Below are positions 25,769 to 33,396 of a stretch of 64,000 bases of DNA, piece after piece. Location: NCBI RefSeq assembly GCF_002742645.2, contig NZ_CP033875.1:2768001-2832000 (forward strand), read 5' to 3'. Under the pieces are notes generated by a model. That model ran no database searches, was not told the DNA's origin, and saw nothing but the letters and a program-made list of their open reading frames with translations. Both the position numbers and the translations under genes were made by a program. This stretch comes from Caulobacter sp. FWC26 (GTDB lineage: Bacteria; Pseudomonadota; Alphaproteobacteria; Caulobacterales; Caulobacteraceae). Positions within the stretch are counted from its first letter, which is position 1, and each line of letters starts with the position of its first letter.

Positions 25769-26892
25769 CGTTGCACCAGCGCGATGCGGCGGTTGTACCA
25801 GTTCATGAACAGCGAGGCCGAGAGGCTAAGGGTCAGGAACACCGCCATCAGGACGAGGACGCCCTCCACGGCCTGGCCCGTCTGGTTGATGGTGGTGGCG
25901 ATCACCGAAGAAATGTCCGGATAGCCGACGACCAGGGCCAGGGTCGTGTTCTTGACCACGTTGACGTACTGGCTGGTCATCGGCGGGATGATCACGCGCA
26001 GGGCCTGAGGGATGACGACCAACCGCAGGGTCTGGCGCTCCGAGAGGCCCAGCGCCCTGCCCGCTTCCCACTGCCCGATCGGCACGGCGTCGATGCCGCC
26101 CCGGATGATCTCGCCGATGAAGGCCGCCGAATAGAGGATCAGGCCCAGCAGCAGAGCGACCAGCTCGGGCGTCAGGGCAAAACCGCCGGCGTAGTTGAAG
26201 TGGCCCAGGCGGGGCGTCTCGACGGTCACGCCGGCCTTCACCGCCAGACCCAGCAGCGAGAGCGCGACCAGCCCCGCGCCGCCGAGGATCATCCCACGCT
26301 TGCCGATCTCGCGCTGGGCGTAGGCCGCGCCGCCCGCGATCACCACGACCGCGCTGAGCGTCAGGAACAGCGCCGCGCTCGAGAGCCGCAGTCCCGGCAG
26401 ATAGAGGCCGCGATCCGTCAGGAAGACGCCCTCGATCGGGCTCATCGCCGCGTGGACATTTGGCAGTCCGACGGTGACCAGCGCGTACCAGAACAAGAGC
26501 TGCACCACGAGCGGCGTGTTGCGCAGCGCCTCGACGAAGACGGTCGAGACGCCGCGCGCCAACGGGTTCTGAGAGCGGCGCGCCAGGGCGACGACCAGGC
26601 CCAGCGCCGTCGAGACCGCGCCGATGACGATGGCCAGCATCAGGGTGTTGGCCAGGCCGGCCGCGAACGCCCAGGCGAAGCTGTCTGACGGCTGGTAGGG
26701 CAAGACGCCCTCGGAGATCGGGAAGCGGGCCGAGCGGGTGACGAAGTCGAAGCCGACGGTGATGCCGCGCTTGGCCAGGTTTGCCAGTGTGTTGCCGACC
26801 AGCCAGGCTGCGACGCCGGCCACGGCCAGGATCACCAGGCCTTGGTAGACGAGACCGCGAAGACGGCCTTGGGTTGGCGCGAGCCCCGACAT
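25765..26892 (-). CDS. aapQ: amino-acid ABC transporter permease, AapQ type
   Basis: A 375-residue permease paired with AapM. The EAA loop reads PIGQWEAGRALGLSERQTLR, and the segment NTPLVVQLLFWYALV is typical of the AapQ/BztB group. Two hydrophobic regions flank a large central segment, as in the family. Lies 8 bp after aapJ and overlaps aapM by 4 bp. Confidence 0.92.
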   Translation of the reverse strand: MSGLAPTQGRLRGLVYQGLVILAVAGVAAWLVGNTLANLAKRGITVGFDFVTRSARFPISEGVLPYQPSDSFAWAFAAGLANTLMLAIVIGAVSTALGLVVALARRSQNPLARGVSTVFVEALRNTPLVVQLLFWYALVTVGLPNVHAAMSPIEGVFLTDRGLYLPGLRLSSAALFLTLSAVVVIAGGAAYAQREIGKRGMILGGAGLVALSLLGLAVKAGVTVETPRLGHFNYAGGFALTPELVALLLGLILYSAAFIGEIIRGGIDAVPIGQWEAGRALGLSERQTLRLVVIPQALRVIIPPMTSQYVNVVKNTTLALVVGYPDISSVIATTINQTGQAVEGVLVLMAVFLTLSLSASLFMNWYNRRIALVQR

Positions 26893-26900
26893 GGGCGCGC

Positions 26901-27944
26901 TCAGTTGAAGGCCAGGGGGACCATCAGCCCCCCGTCGCGCTGCAGGCGGTTGAGGCCACGGTCGATCTTCAGCTTGCTGTCCTTGCCGACGTTGCGGTCA
27001 TAAACCTCGGCATAGTTGCCGACCTGATGGACCACGTCGTAGGCGAAAGCCTCATTCAGCCCCAGCGCCTTGCCGTTGCCCTTCTCGACGCCGAGGAAGC
27101 GACGGACGGTCGGGCTGTCGGATTTCAGCATGGCTTCGGCATTGGCCGAGGTGATCCCCAGCTGCTCGCCCATCAGCATGGCCTGGAACGACCATTTGAC
27201 GATGTCGAACCACTGGTCGTCGCCGTGGCGGACAGCCGGCGTCAGCGGCGCGACCTCGTCATTGGCCGGGATGATCACGTAGTCGTCGGGATTGGCCGCC
27301 TGGGTGGCGCGCACCGAGGCCAGGGCCGAGGCGTCGGTGATCAGGGCGTCGCAGCGGCCGCTGAAGAAGGCTTGGCGCGTGGCCTGGACGCTGTCGAACA
27401 CCACGGCGTGCAGGCCAAGGCCATACTGCCGCGAGACGTCGGTGAAGGTCACCTCGGTCGTCGAACCGGTCTGGACGCACACAGACGCACCGGCGAGGTC
27501 TTTCACGTTCCCGACCTTTGCCGACTTGGGCACCAGTAGTCCGACATAGTCGTAGTAATTGGGAAAAGCGAAGTTCACGCCGTTGCCGTCGCGCGACAGC
27601 GTCCAGGTCGTGGTCCGGGGCAGGACGTCGATCTCACCGCTCTGCAAGGCGGTCAGGCGCTGCTGGCCGGTCAGGGGCACGAAGCGGACCTTGTCCTTGT
27701 CGCCCAGGGCGGCGGCCGCGACCGCGCGGCAGGTATCGACATCGAGGCCTCGCCAATAGCCCTTCTTGTCGGGCATGCCGAAGCCGACGGTCAGCGGGCT
27801 GGCGCCGCAGATCACGTAGCCGCGCTTGCGGACGGCCGCGAGGGTCGCCCCGCCACCGCCGGACTTGTCCTTGGGCTTCTCTGCGCAGGCCGCGAGTCCA
27901 CAAAGGACCCCCGCCGCCAGAACCATCGAGACCAGTGCGCGCAT
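26901..27944 (-). CDS. aapJ: amino-acid ABC transporter substrate-binding lipoprotein, AapJ type
   Basis: A 347-residue family-3 solute-binding protein with a lipobox (LCGLAAC), so it is probably a lipoprotein anchored in the periplasm rather than a free protein. The ligand-contact segments YWRGLDVDTCRAVAAAALG and GEIDVLPRTTTWTLSRD resemble AapJ/BztA proteins. The last third carries the segment NYAEVYDRNVG that is typical of AapJ. It is 21 bp after the lyase gene and heads the transporter genes. Substrate range of AapJ systems is broad; here linkage to a lyase suggests a sulfur-containing or other beta-substituted amino acid. Confidence 0.92.
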   Translation of the reverse strand: MRALVSMVLAAGVLCGLAACAEKPKDKSGGGGATLAAVRKRGYVICGASPLTVGFGMPDKKGYWRGLDVDTCRAVAAAALGDKDKVRFVPLTGQQRLTALQSGEIDVLPRTTTWTLSRDGNGVNFAFPNYYDYVGLLVPKSAKVGNVKDLAGASVCVQTGSTTEVTFTDVSRQYGLGLHAVVFDSVQATRQAFFSGRCDALITDASALASVRATQAANPDDYVIIPANDEVAPLTPAVRHGDDQWFDIVKWSFQAMLMGEQLGITSANAEAMLKSDSPTVRRFLGVEKGNGKALGLNEAFAYDVVHQVGNYAEVYDRNVGKDSKLKIDRGLNRLQRDGGLMVPLAFN

Positions 27945-27965
27945 GTCCTCGCCCCTCCGCTCGCC

Positions 27966-29126
27966 TTAGGCCAAGGCCGCGAACAGGCCTTCCAGGTCGG
28001 CCCACAGATCCTCAGGATCTTCCAGACCGATGCTGATGCGCAGGATGGTCCCCTCTTCCGTCCACGGCACGGCCACCCGGTCTGGACGGATGTCCATCGG
28101 TACGATCAGGCTGCGAACGCCGCCCCAGGAGGCGCCGATGGTGAAGGTCTTGAGCGCGGTCAGAGCCGGGCCGAGCTTGTCGTCGACACCCGGCTTCAGC
28201 ACCACGGCAAAGAGGCCGCTGGCCCCGGCAAAGTCGCGTTCCCAGAACTCTCGGCCGGGGCACTCGGGCAAGGCCGGATGCAGCACGCGCTCCACGCCGG
28301 GCAGGCCGACGATCTTATGGGCCAGGTCCGTGCCGACCTTGCCGACATGGGCCAGGCGCACACCCATGGTCTGCAGGCCACGGATGGCCAGCTGCACCTC
28401 GTCGGGCGAGACGCCGATGCCGATCATCCGGGTCGTGGCCTTCAGCGCCTTGAATAGCTCGACGTCGCGGACGCTGATCGAGCCCAGCAGCAGGTCCGAG
28501 TGACCGCCGACATACTTGGTCAGGGCTTCCATCGAGAAATCCGCGCCATGGACCAGCGGCTTGAACAGCAAGGGCGTGGCCCAGGTGTTGTCGCAACCGA
28601 CCAGCGCGCCCTTGGCGTGGGCCGCGGCGATGATCGCCGGCACGTCCTGAAATTCCATAGTCGTCGAGCCGGGGGACTCGATCCAGACGAGCTTGGTCCG
28701 ATCGTCGATCAGGTCGGCGATCCCCGCCCCGATCATCGGGTCATAGACCTCATGGTCGATGCCGCGCGGCTTCAGATAGTTCACGCAGAAGCCGCGCACT
28801 GGCGGATAGGCGGTGTCGGGGATCAGCACCTTGTCGCCCGGCAACAGCACGGTGAGGAAGACGATGGTCGCCCCGGCCTGGCCCGAGGGCACGATCACCG
28901 TGCGCTCGCCGCCTTCCAGCGCGGTCAGATAGGCTTCGAGGGTCTTGGTCGTCGGCGTACCGTGCAGTCCGTAGGTATAGCCGTCGGGGCCCCGGTACTT
29001 TCGGTTCGAATAGGCGTCGGCGTCTTCGAAGACGATGGTCGAGGCGCGGTAGGTCGGCACCTGCAGGCTGGCGTAGCCTTCGTGCGAAACTTCCGGGTAG
29101 TGCACGACGCGCGACAGGTCTTTCAT
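27966..29126 (-). CDS. metC: cystathionine beta-lyase-like PLP enzyme
   Basis: A 386-residue Cys/Met-metabolism PLP enzyme. The start at 29126 has GAGGGA 7 bp upstream and yields MKDLSRVVHYPEV; the 18 preceding codons are not homologous. The PLP lysine is in MEALTKYVGGHSD; other family blocks are YGLHGTPTT, VWIESPGSTTMEF and SLIVPMDIRPDRVAVPW. MetC-type enzymes cleave cystathionine or cystine by beta-elimination, forming pyruvate, ammonia and a thiol through an enamine. It leads an operon with an amino-acid importer and ridA, indicating catabolism of an imported amino acid. Confidence 0.93.
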   Translation of the reverse strand: MKDLSRVVHYPEVSHEGYASLQVPTYRASTIVFEDADAYSNRKYRGPDGYTYGLHGTPTTKTLEAYLTALEGGERTVIVPSGQAGATIVFLTVLLPGDKVLIPDTAYPPVRGFCVNYLKPRGIDHEVYDPMIGAGIADLIDDRTKLVWIESPGSTTMEFQDVPAIIAAAHAKGALVGCDNTWATPLLFKPLVHGADFSMEALTKYVGGHSDLLLGSISVRDVELFKALKATTRMIGIGVSPDEVQLAIRGLQTMGVRLAHVGKVGTDLAHKIVGLPGVERVLHPALPECPGREFWERDFAGASGLFAVVLKPGVDDKLGPALTALKTFTIGASWGGVRSLIVPMDIRPDRVAVPWTEEGTILRISIGLEDPEDLWADLEGLFAALA

Positions 29127-29229
29127 GGTGTCCCTCGACTGATCTCGAAGCGGACATTCGGGCCAGCCGGGTAGAAACACAATTGACCGTCAGGCACCGG
29201 TCCATGCCCTACGGTTATAGCTCAGGGAC

Positions 29230-30219
29230 CTACCGCGATCGGGTGCCCCTCAGCGCCGCGGCGAAGAAGGATCTCACCGGCCGTTTTCGTCGGGCAAGGA
29301 TTGGCCTGGCGGCGCCGGTTAGCTCTGCGCGGACCCGGTCCCACTCCTCCTTGAGGACGATGTCGCCCCAAATGATGAGCCATTTGGAGCGGCGCATCCG
29401 CTGTTTCAGGGTGCCGGGCTTTTCGAGGGTTCGGATCGCATCGAGGAGATTGCGCGAAGGCACTTCGGTTGGATTGAGCAGCAACTTGATCTTGGCGACC
29501 TTGGTATTGGCCAGCCGCTGCTGGGCCTCTCGGGCTTTTCGATCGGCGGCGGACTCTTTCACGCCCGGGGGTGGATCCTGATAGTTCCCCAGCAGGGAGT
29601 GAACATCCGCGATCAGCTCCCGCAAGTCGTTGATCCATTCCTGGCGCAAGCGGGCCACGGCATGAATGCCCAGATTGGCCGAATTCGTTGCGGCGATCTC
29701 CACATTGCGGGCCGCCGCCGCCGCGTTCGTTCGGGCCACTTCAACATTGTCGGCCGCGGCCTGGGCGTTCTTGTCGGCCACTTCTACGGACCTGAGGCTG
29801 GTCGCCGCCTGCTTCTCGCTCACATCGACGGCCCGGGCGCTGATCGCCGCGAGCTTGTTGGCATTCAGGCGAGCCATGAGGGGCGTGACGATCAAGGCAG
29901 CCAGCGAAGCGATCAGCGCCGCGATCGAGCTGAGCGCGGTCCACTTCGAAGACTTGTCCGGTTTCTCGACGGCTTCCTTCTGTGCGGTCGTTGAAGGTTC
30001 GGAGCCCTTGGCACCGTTGTCCCGCGCCTGGTCCTGCGTGTGTACGAGGCCGGTCTGCGCCGCCGCTGGTAGACCGGCGTCAGCAACAGGTGACGACGGT
30101 GCGGCCGCCGGCTGTTCCTGGGCGATGGTGGGAAGTGCGCCGACGACGGAAAGCGCGATTCCTGCGGAGATGATCAGGCAAAGACGCCGAAATGACACGG
30201 TTCGAATAGACACGGGCAA
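29230..30219 (-). CDS. membrane protein with 14-residue coiled-coil repeats, unknown function
   Basis: A 329-residue protein: signal-like segment (residues 1-33), Ala/Pro/Gly-rich linker, one membrane helix (about 94-114), then four near-identical 14-residue repeats with V-[DE]-[VI]-[AS] at residues 131, 145, 159 and 173 (for example NVEVARTNAAAAAR). After that comes LRQEWINDLRELIADV, a motif seen in many uncharacterised membrane-anchored proteins, and a basic C-terminus (RKRPVRSFFAAALRGTRSR). The repeats predict a long coiled coil. No enzyme domain is recognised. It lies 104 bp upstream of metC on the same strand, probably a separate unit. Confidence 0.7.
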   Translation of the reverse strand: MPVSIRTVSFRRLCLIISAGIALSVVGALPTIAQEQPAAAPSSPVADAGLPAAAQTGLVHTQDQARDNGAKGSEPSTTAQKEAVEKPDKSSKWTALSSIAALIASLAALIVTPLMARLNANKLAAISARAVDVSEKQAATSLRSVEVADKNAQAAADNVEVARTNAAAAARNVEIAATNSANLGIHAVARLRQEWINDLRELIADVHSLLGNYQDPPPGVKESAADRKAREAQQRLANTKVAKIKLLLNPTEVPSRNLLDAIRTLEKPGTLKQRMRRSKWLIIWGDIVLKEEWDRVRAELTGAARPILARRKRPVRSFFAAALRGTRSR

Positions 30220-30324
30220 TCCACACAGGCTTGGCGACTTCAGGATGGGGCCGTCTAAGTGACGCCCAGCGGAGCCGATAGGATCACGCTTGCGACACCT
30301 TTCAACGGGTCTCAGTCACTTGTC

Positions 30325-31344
30325 CTAGCTGGCCTCAGCTTCCTCCTGAAGCATCGGCCCGATTTTGAAGTGAGGCGTGCGCAATGACGCGGGAAGATCC
30401 TCAATCATGAGATCTGTCCATGTGTACCCCTTCGACCGCATGCCACCTGCTATCTCCGGGTAGTTCTTGAACATCACCGAATTGTACTCCGGTTTGAAAC
30501 GGTGGATGAGTTGAGCCTCCACCTCCCTGGTCATGGCCTCGTCGCCCAAAGCGACCAGGGGCTCGCTCATGAAGCGTACGAAGGCCTCTGAGTCGGACAG
30601 GTCCACGTCATGCAAAAGCGTCTGAATGCCCGAGACATCGCTCATTCCGCCGTACGGCAGCTCGGCAACGTCCGTCAGGCCGACGACCGATAGCAAGATC
30701 AAGGAAACCTCGAACGGTGCCCTCGCGGCGGGGGCGGCCCCCACCGGGCTCTGCACTGTGAGGATCTTTTGCATCTTCTCGTGCCCAGTCAGTCTGTCCC
30801 AGACTTTCTGGTCGAACGCTTTCCCCACGTAAAGAACGGTGAAGTCTAAAAACGAAAGGGGATCGCCGCTTCCCGTGGTGTCGACTTCGAGTCCCCTCAC
30901 AAGCATCTCGTAAAGAAGCTTCTGCGGACTCCACCAGACGATCAAACTTTTGTCTTTTCGAAACAGCTTGATCGCGCCTACATCACGAAATGGCTGCTCT
31001 TTGCCCGGTGCCTTGGTGAAATAATGGGTCTCGACGCAAATTGCTTCGCCGGGACCGCAAAGGCCAGCATTGACGAGGTCTACGCGGCAAGCCAAAGGCG
31101 TCGTTTCGCCGTCCGCGATTTCGAAAGAAATGACGCCGTCGTCGAGGACCACGTTGTCGAAGTAGGTCAGCGGCCGCTGGACCAGCAGATACAGCGTGCA
31201 TTTGTCGAGCCGCTCGCGGACGACCTCCTCCTCCTTGAGAAACTCGAACTCATAAGCCGAGACGATCGGGTAGTTCACGGCTACCTGAATATTCGCGACC
31301 TTCGCCCCTTGGACGACGTCACCGTCCGCTGCTGCGGTGTCCAT
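30325..31344 (-). CDS. hypothetical protein with GIY-YIG-like pattern
   Basis: A 339-residue protein; start at 31344 chosen because GGGAGG lies about 9 bp upstream, whereas the upstream Met has none. The middle and end hold the order of a GIY-YIG nuclease: VLYVGKAFDQ (YVG), then RLTGHEKMQKIL (R and H), and EVEAQLIHRFKPEYN (Glu and Asn), about residues 175-305. The first 160 residues are an unrecognised beta-rich domain. Such proteins occur sporadically in accessory regions. Beyond it the DNA becomes AT-rich and gene-poor. Nuclease activity is an inference; the spacing between motifs is larger than in minimal GIY-YIG domains. Confidence 0.6.
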   Translation of the reverse strand: MDTAAADGDVVQGAKVANIQVAVNYPIVSAYEFEFLKEEEVVRERLDKCTLYLLVQRPLTYFDNVVLDDGVISFEIADGETTPLACRVDLVNAGLCGPGEAICVETHYFTKAPGKEQPFRDVGAIKLFRKDKSLIVWWSPQKLLYEMLVRGLEVDTTGSGDPLSFLDFTVLYVGKAFDQKVWDRLTGHEKMQKILTVQSPVGAAPAARAPFEVSLILLSVVGLTDVAELPYGGMSDVSGIQTLLHDVDLSDSEAFVRFMSEPLVALGDEAMTREVEAQLIHRFKPEYNSVMFKNYPEIAGGMRSKGYTWTDLMIEDLPASLRTPHFKIGPMLQEEAEAS

Positions 31345-31424
31345 GCCCTGCCCTCCCACGCGCTCCAACGACCTTGAGCGATTACGTTGAGAGTCGCCAG
31401 CGCAGCAAGACGAACCCGTCAGCT

Positions 31425-31591
31425 ATAGATTTTCTGCTCGTCCAATCCAACAGACCCAAGTACGCGGCAGCCCTCGGACCGACGCCAGGGCACGACGCGC
31501 AAGTGTACACGATGAGTTCACGACACCCCGTAAGTCTTTGATATTTATGATTGCTTCCTACAGTCCATCATCGGCGCAACAGAAAATCTAT
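31425..31591. repeat. 12-bp inverted repeat pair
   Basis: ATAGATTTTCTG at 31425-31436 and its exact reverse complement CAGAAAATCTAT at 31580-31591, enclosing 143 bp. It could mark the ends of a tiny non-autonomous element or be chance in AT-rich DNA; no target duplication is evident. Confidence 0.3.
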
Positions 31592-31801
31592 GATTCTTAA
31601 AATCTGCCATTTATTCTTTACATTCAATATTTTATGAAACAAATAAACCGCATTTCGCACCACCTCAGAACGCAGCTTTTCTTTATGCGTCGATATTTCA
31701 TGCACATACTGCGCGCACGAAAATGCCGACCTTCGACTATTCGCCCTACGGCGCCTAACAAGCCGGCACCCAGCGGAAGGACCGCTATATAAGCGAGATG
31801 T

Positions 31802-32046
31802 TCAAGCTGCGCGAGGATGCACGGCGCTAGGCCACGGCTCAGAGAAGTGCGATCGACAATGGCGTCGCGGCGATCCTGTCGGCTGAGTCCATCGCTGAAC
31901 TATCCATCGCCGAAGGGCCCTCTCGTCCGGATCCAACTCACGGGCCGCCGCGCCGGCCGACAGGCCGCTTCTGACAAGGCGGTCAACCGCTGATGCTTTG
32001 CAATCCCTAGTGCCAAGACTCCCACTTTGAGCGAGAAGACCGGTCG
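31802..32046 (-). pseudogene. possible remnant of an HTH protein (transposase/recombinase-like)
   Basis: The minus-strand frame that stops at 31802 lacks an ATG start but encodes, over 31904-32005, VDRLVRSGLSAGAAAREL and DPDERALRRW, which resembles the helix-turn-helix of transposases and resolvases (the typical pattern is GLS-x-A-x-A-A-x-x-L-x-V-S-x-x-T-V-x-R-W). The rest has no family resemblance. May be a decayed mobile-element fragment; weak evidence. Confidence 0.2.
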
Positions 32047-33339
32047 TTAGACGCTTGTAAGGATCCCGCGTTGTTCCAACAGGCGGCGGACGGCGAGGAA
32101 CACCGCCTCGACAGGCTTGGTCTCTATGCAGCGCATGTCATCGGTGGCCGCGTGGTGAAGCCGATGGGCGCCAAAAATGCCCACGACGCGCCGATAGCCA
32201 GCCGCCGCAATATGGGCGAGCTCACCGCTCGCGCCCCCGCCAAGCGCATACGGAGCCTCAAGGCCCGGAAGCCCTGAGAAGGCGGCGCCGCACGCGGGTA
32301 TAAGCTCGCTGCTGGCCATCAAGAAACGTTGCGGATCAGCGCTGGGCAAGGGCGCTAGACGCCCACCTAGCTCATGCCAGTCACGCGCGGCCACATTGGC
32401 CCCGAGATGCAGCCAAAGACGGGTGCGGTCGGGCGCAGGCGCGGCGGTATCGAGCATGTGCTGCGCACCGAGGTTCTCATACTCATGGCCGCTGTTACAG
32501 ACGAACGCCAAATCAACCGGCGGATTCGAGCGGCTGACCCAATCGGCCAACATCATCCAGACCGCCACGCCAGGACCTCGCTCCCCAGCGCAGGTGAACC
32601 AGCCAGACCGGGGGGTGGAGATAACCAGCCACTGGCCGCGCCCCAAATCCCGCCTCCCGATCAGATTGAAGCTGGGTCGCCGCCCGCCCCGCCCGGTGAT
32701 CTTCAGAACGCCCGCAACGCCGGACTTGGCGGCCGCGATCAGCGCCGGAGCATCCTTAGGGCCCAGCACCGCCACGGGCGATCGGAACAGCGGCGCTCGA
32801 CCATCGGCGTTCAGCGCCAGAGCCTCACCGCTCGGACCGGTGGTGATCAAGACGACGGCCACCGCGCCGGCGCTTAACGCCGCCATGACCGGTCCGCGCA
32901 CCGCCGGCGACAAGGCGCTGCTCCAGCGTGCGTAGGGCAGTTTGATGATGACGATAGCGCCGCCCGCCGGCGCCCCCGCGTCTTCAGGTGTCCGGACAAG
33001 GATCGGCCCGCTTACGCCCTCGGGCCCCGTCGGCGTGACGATCGCTTGGGGAATGACGGCGGCTCGAGCTTCTCCGACTTGAAGCCAGGCTTCGTTGATC
33101 TCGAAAAAGGGCGCGTCGAAACCCTGGCGTTCGACGAGAAATCCACGATCGCTGAGCCAGGCGGCCATCCACTCGCCACAGGCTATGTCCCCCACCCCGC
33201 CGCTAGCTTTGTTGCCAAAGGCTACGTAGCGCTCAAGCAGAGCGGCGGCGGAGGGCGCGTTCGACGGCGCCGAGACCTGGCTCGTCGCAAGACCGGTGAG
33301 CAAAGGTGTCGCCAGCAAGGTTCGGCGCGTGGGTGTCAT
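32047..33339 (-). CDS. M28-like exported aminopeptidase-type protein
   Basis: A 430-residue protein with a twin-arginine-like signal (TRRTLLATPLLTGLATSQ). It contains a PA-like insertion (about residues 90-220, with ILVRTPEDAGAPAGGAIVII) followed by an M28-like catalytic region: VISTPRSGWFTCAGERGPG, FVCNSGHEYENLGAQHML and HHAATDDMRCIE. Several zinc ligands of the M28 family are replaced (STPRSG where HxDS is usual), so hydrolase activity or metal content may be altered. It lies 57 bp after the sulfatase, same strand, apparently last in the TonB receptor-hydrolase-sulfatase operon. Confidence 0.75.
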   Translation of the reverse strand: MTPTRRTLLATPLLTGLATSQVSAPSNAPSAAALLERYVAFGNKASGGVGDIACGEWMAAWLSDRGFLVERQGFDAPFFEINEAWLQVGEARAAVIPQAIVTPTGPEGVSGPILVRTPEDAGAPAGGAIVIIKLPYARWSSALSPAVRGPVMAALSAGAVAVVLITTGPSGEALALNADGRAPLFRSPVAVLGPKDAPALIAAAKSGVAGVLKITGRGGRRPSFNLIGRRDLGRGQWLVISTPRSGWFTCAGERGPGVAVWMMLADWVSRSNPPVDLAFVCNSGHEYENLGAQHMLDTAAPAPDRTRLWLHLGANVAARDWHELGGRLAPLPSADPQRFLMASSELIPACGAAFSGLPGLEAPYALGGGASGELAHIAAAGYRRVVGIFGAHRLHHAATDDMRCIETKPVEAVFLAVRRLLEQRGILTSV

Positions 33340-33396
33340 GAGCCCCTTCTTATGGTCGCGGCCTAGCCAGAGGGAAGGCCGTCGCGGCGTATGGTG

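Larger units (their letters stand above)
31345..32046. other. gene-poor AT-rich interval
   Basis: About 700 bp with no good gene. 31540-31720 is clearly AT-rich against the GC-rich background, a sign of foreign DNA. It contains the 12-bp inverted repeat at 31425-31591. At 31723-31830 one frame reads MPTFDYSPYGA, a TAA, then 23 more codons in frame (QAGTQRKDRYISEMFKLRED) to a TAG, possibly a decayed gene. The minus strand over 31904-32005 translates to a helix-turn-helix-like segment (see separate entry). Confidence 0.55.
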
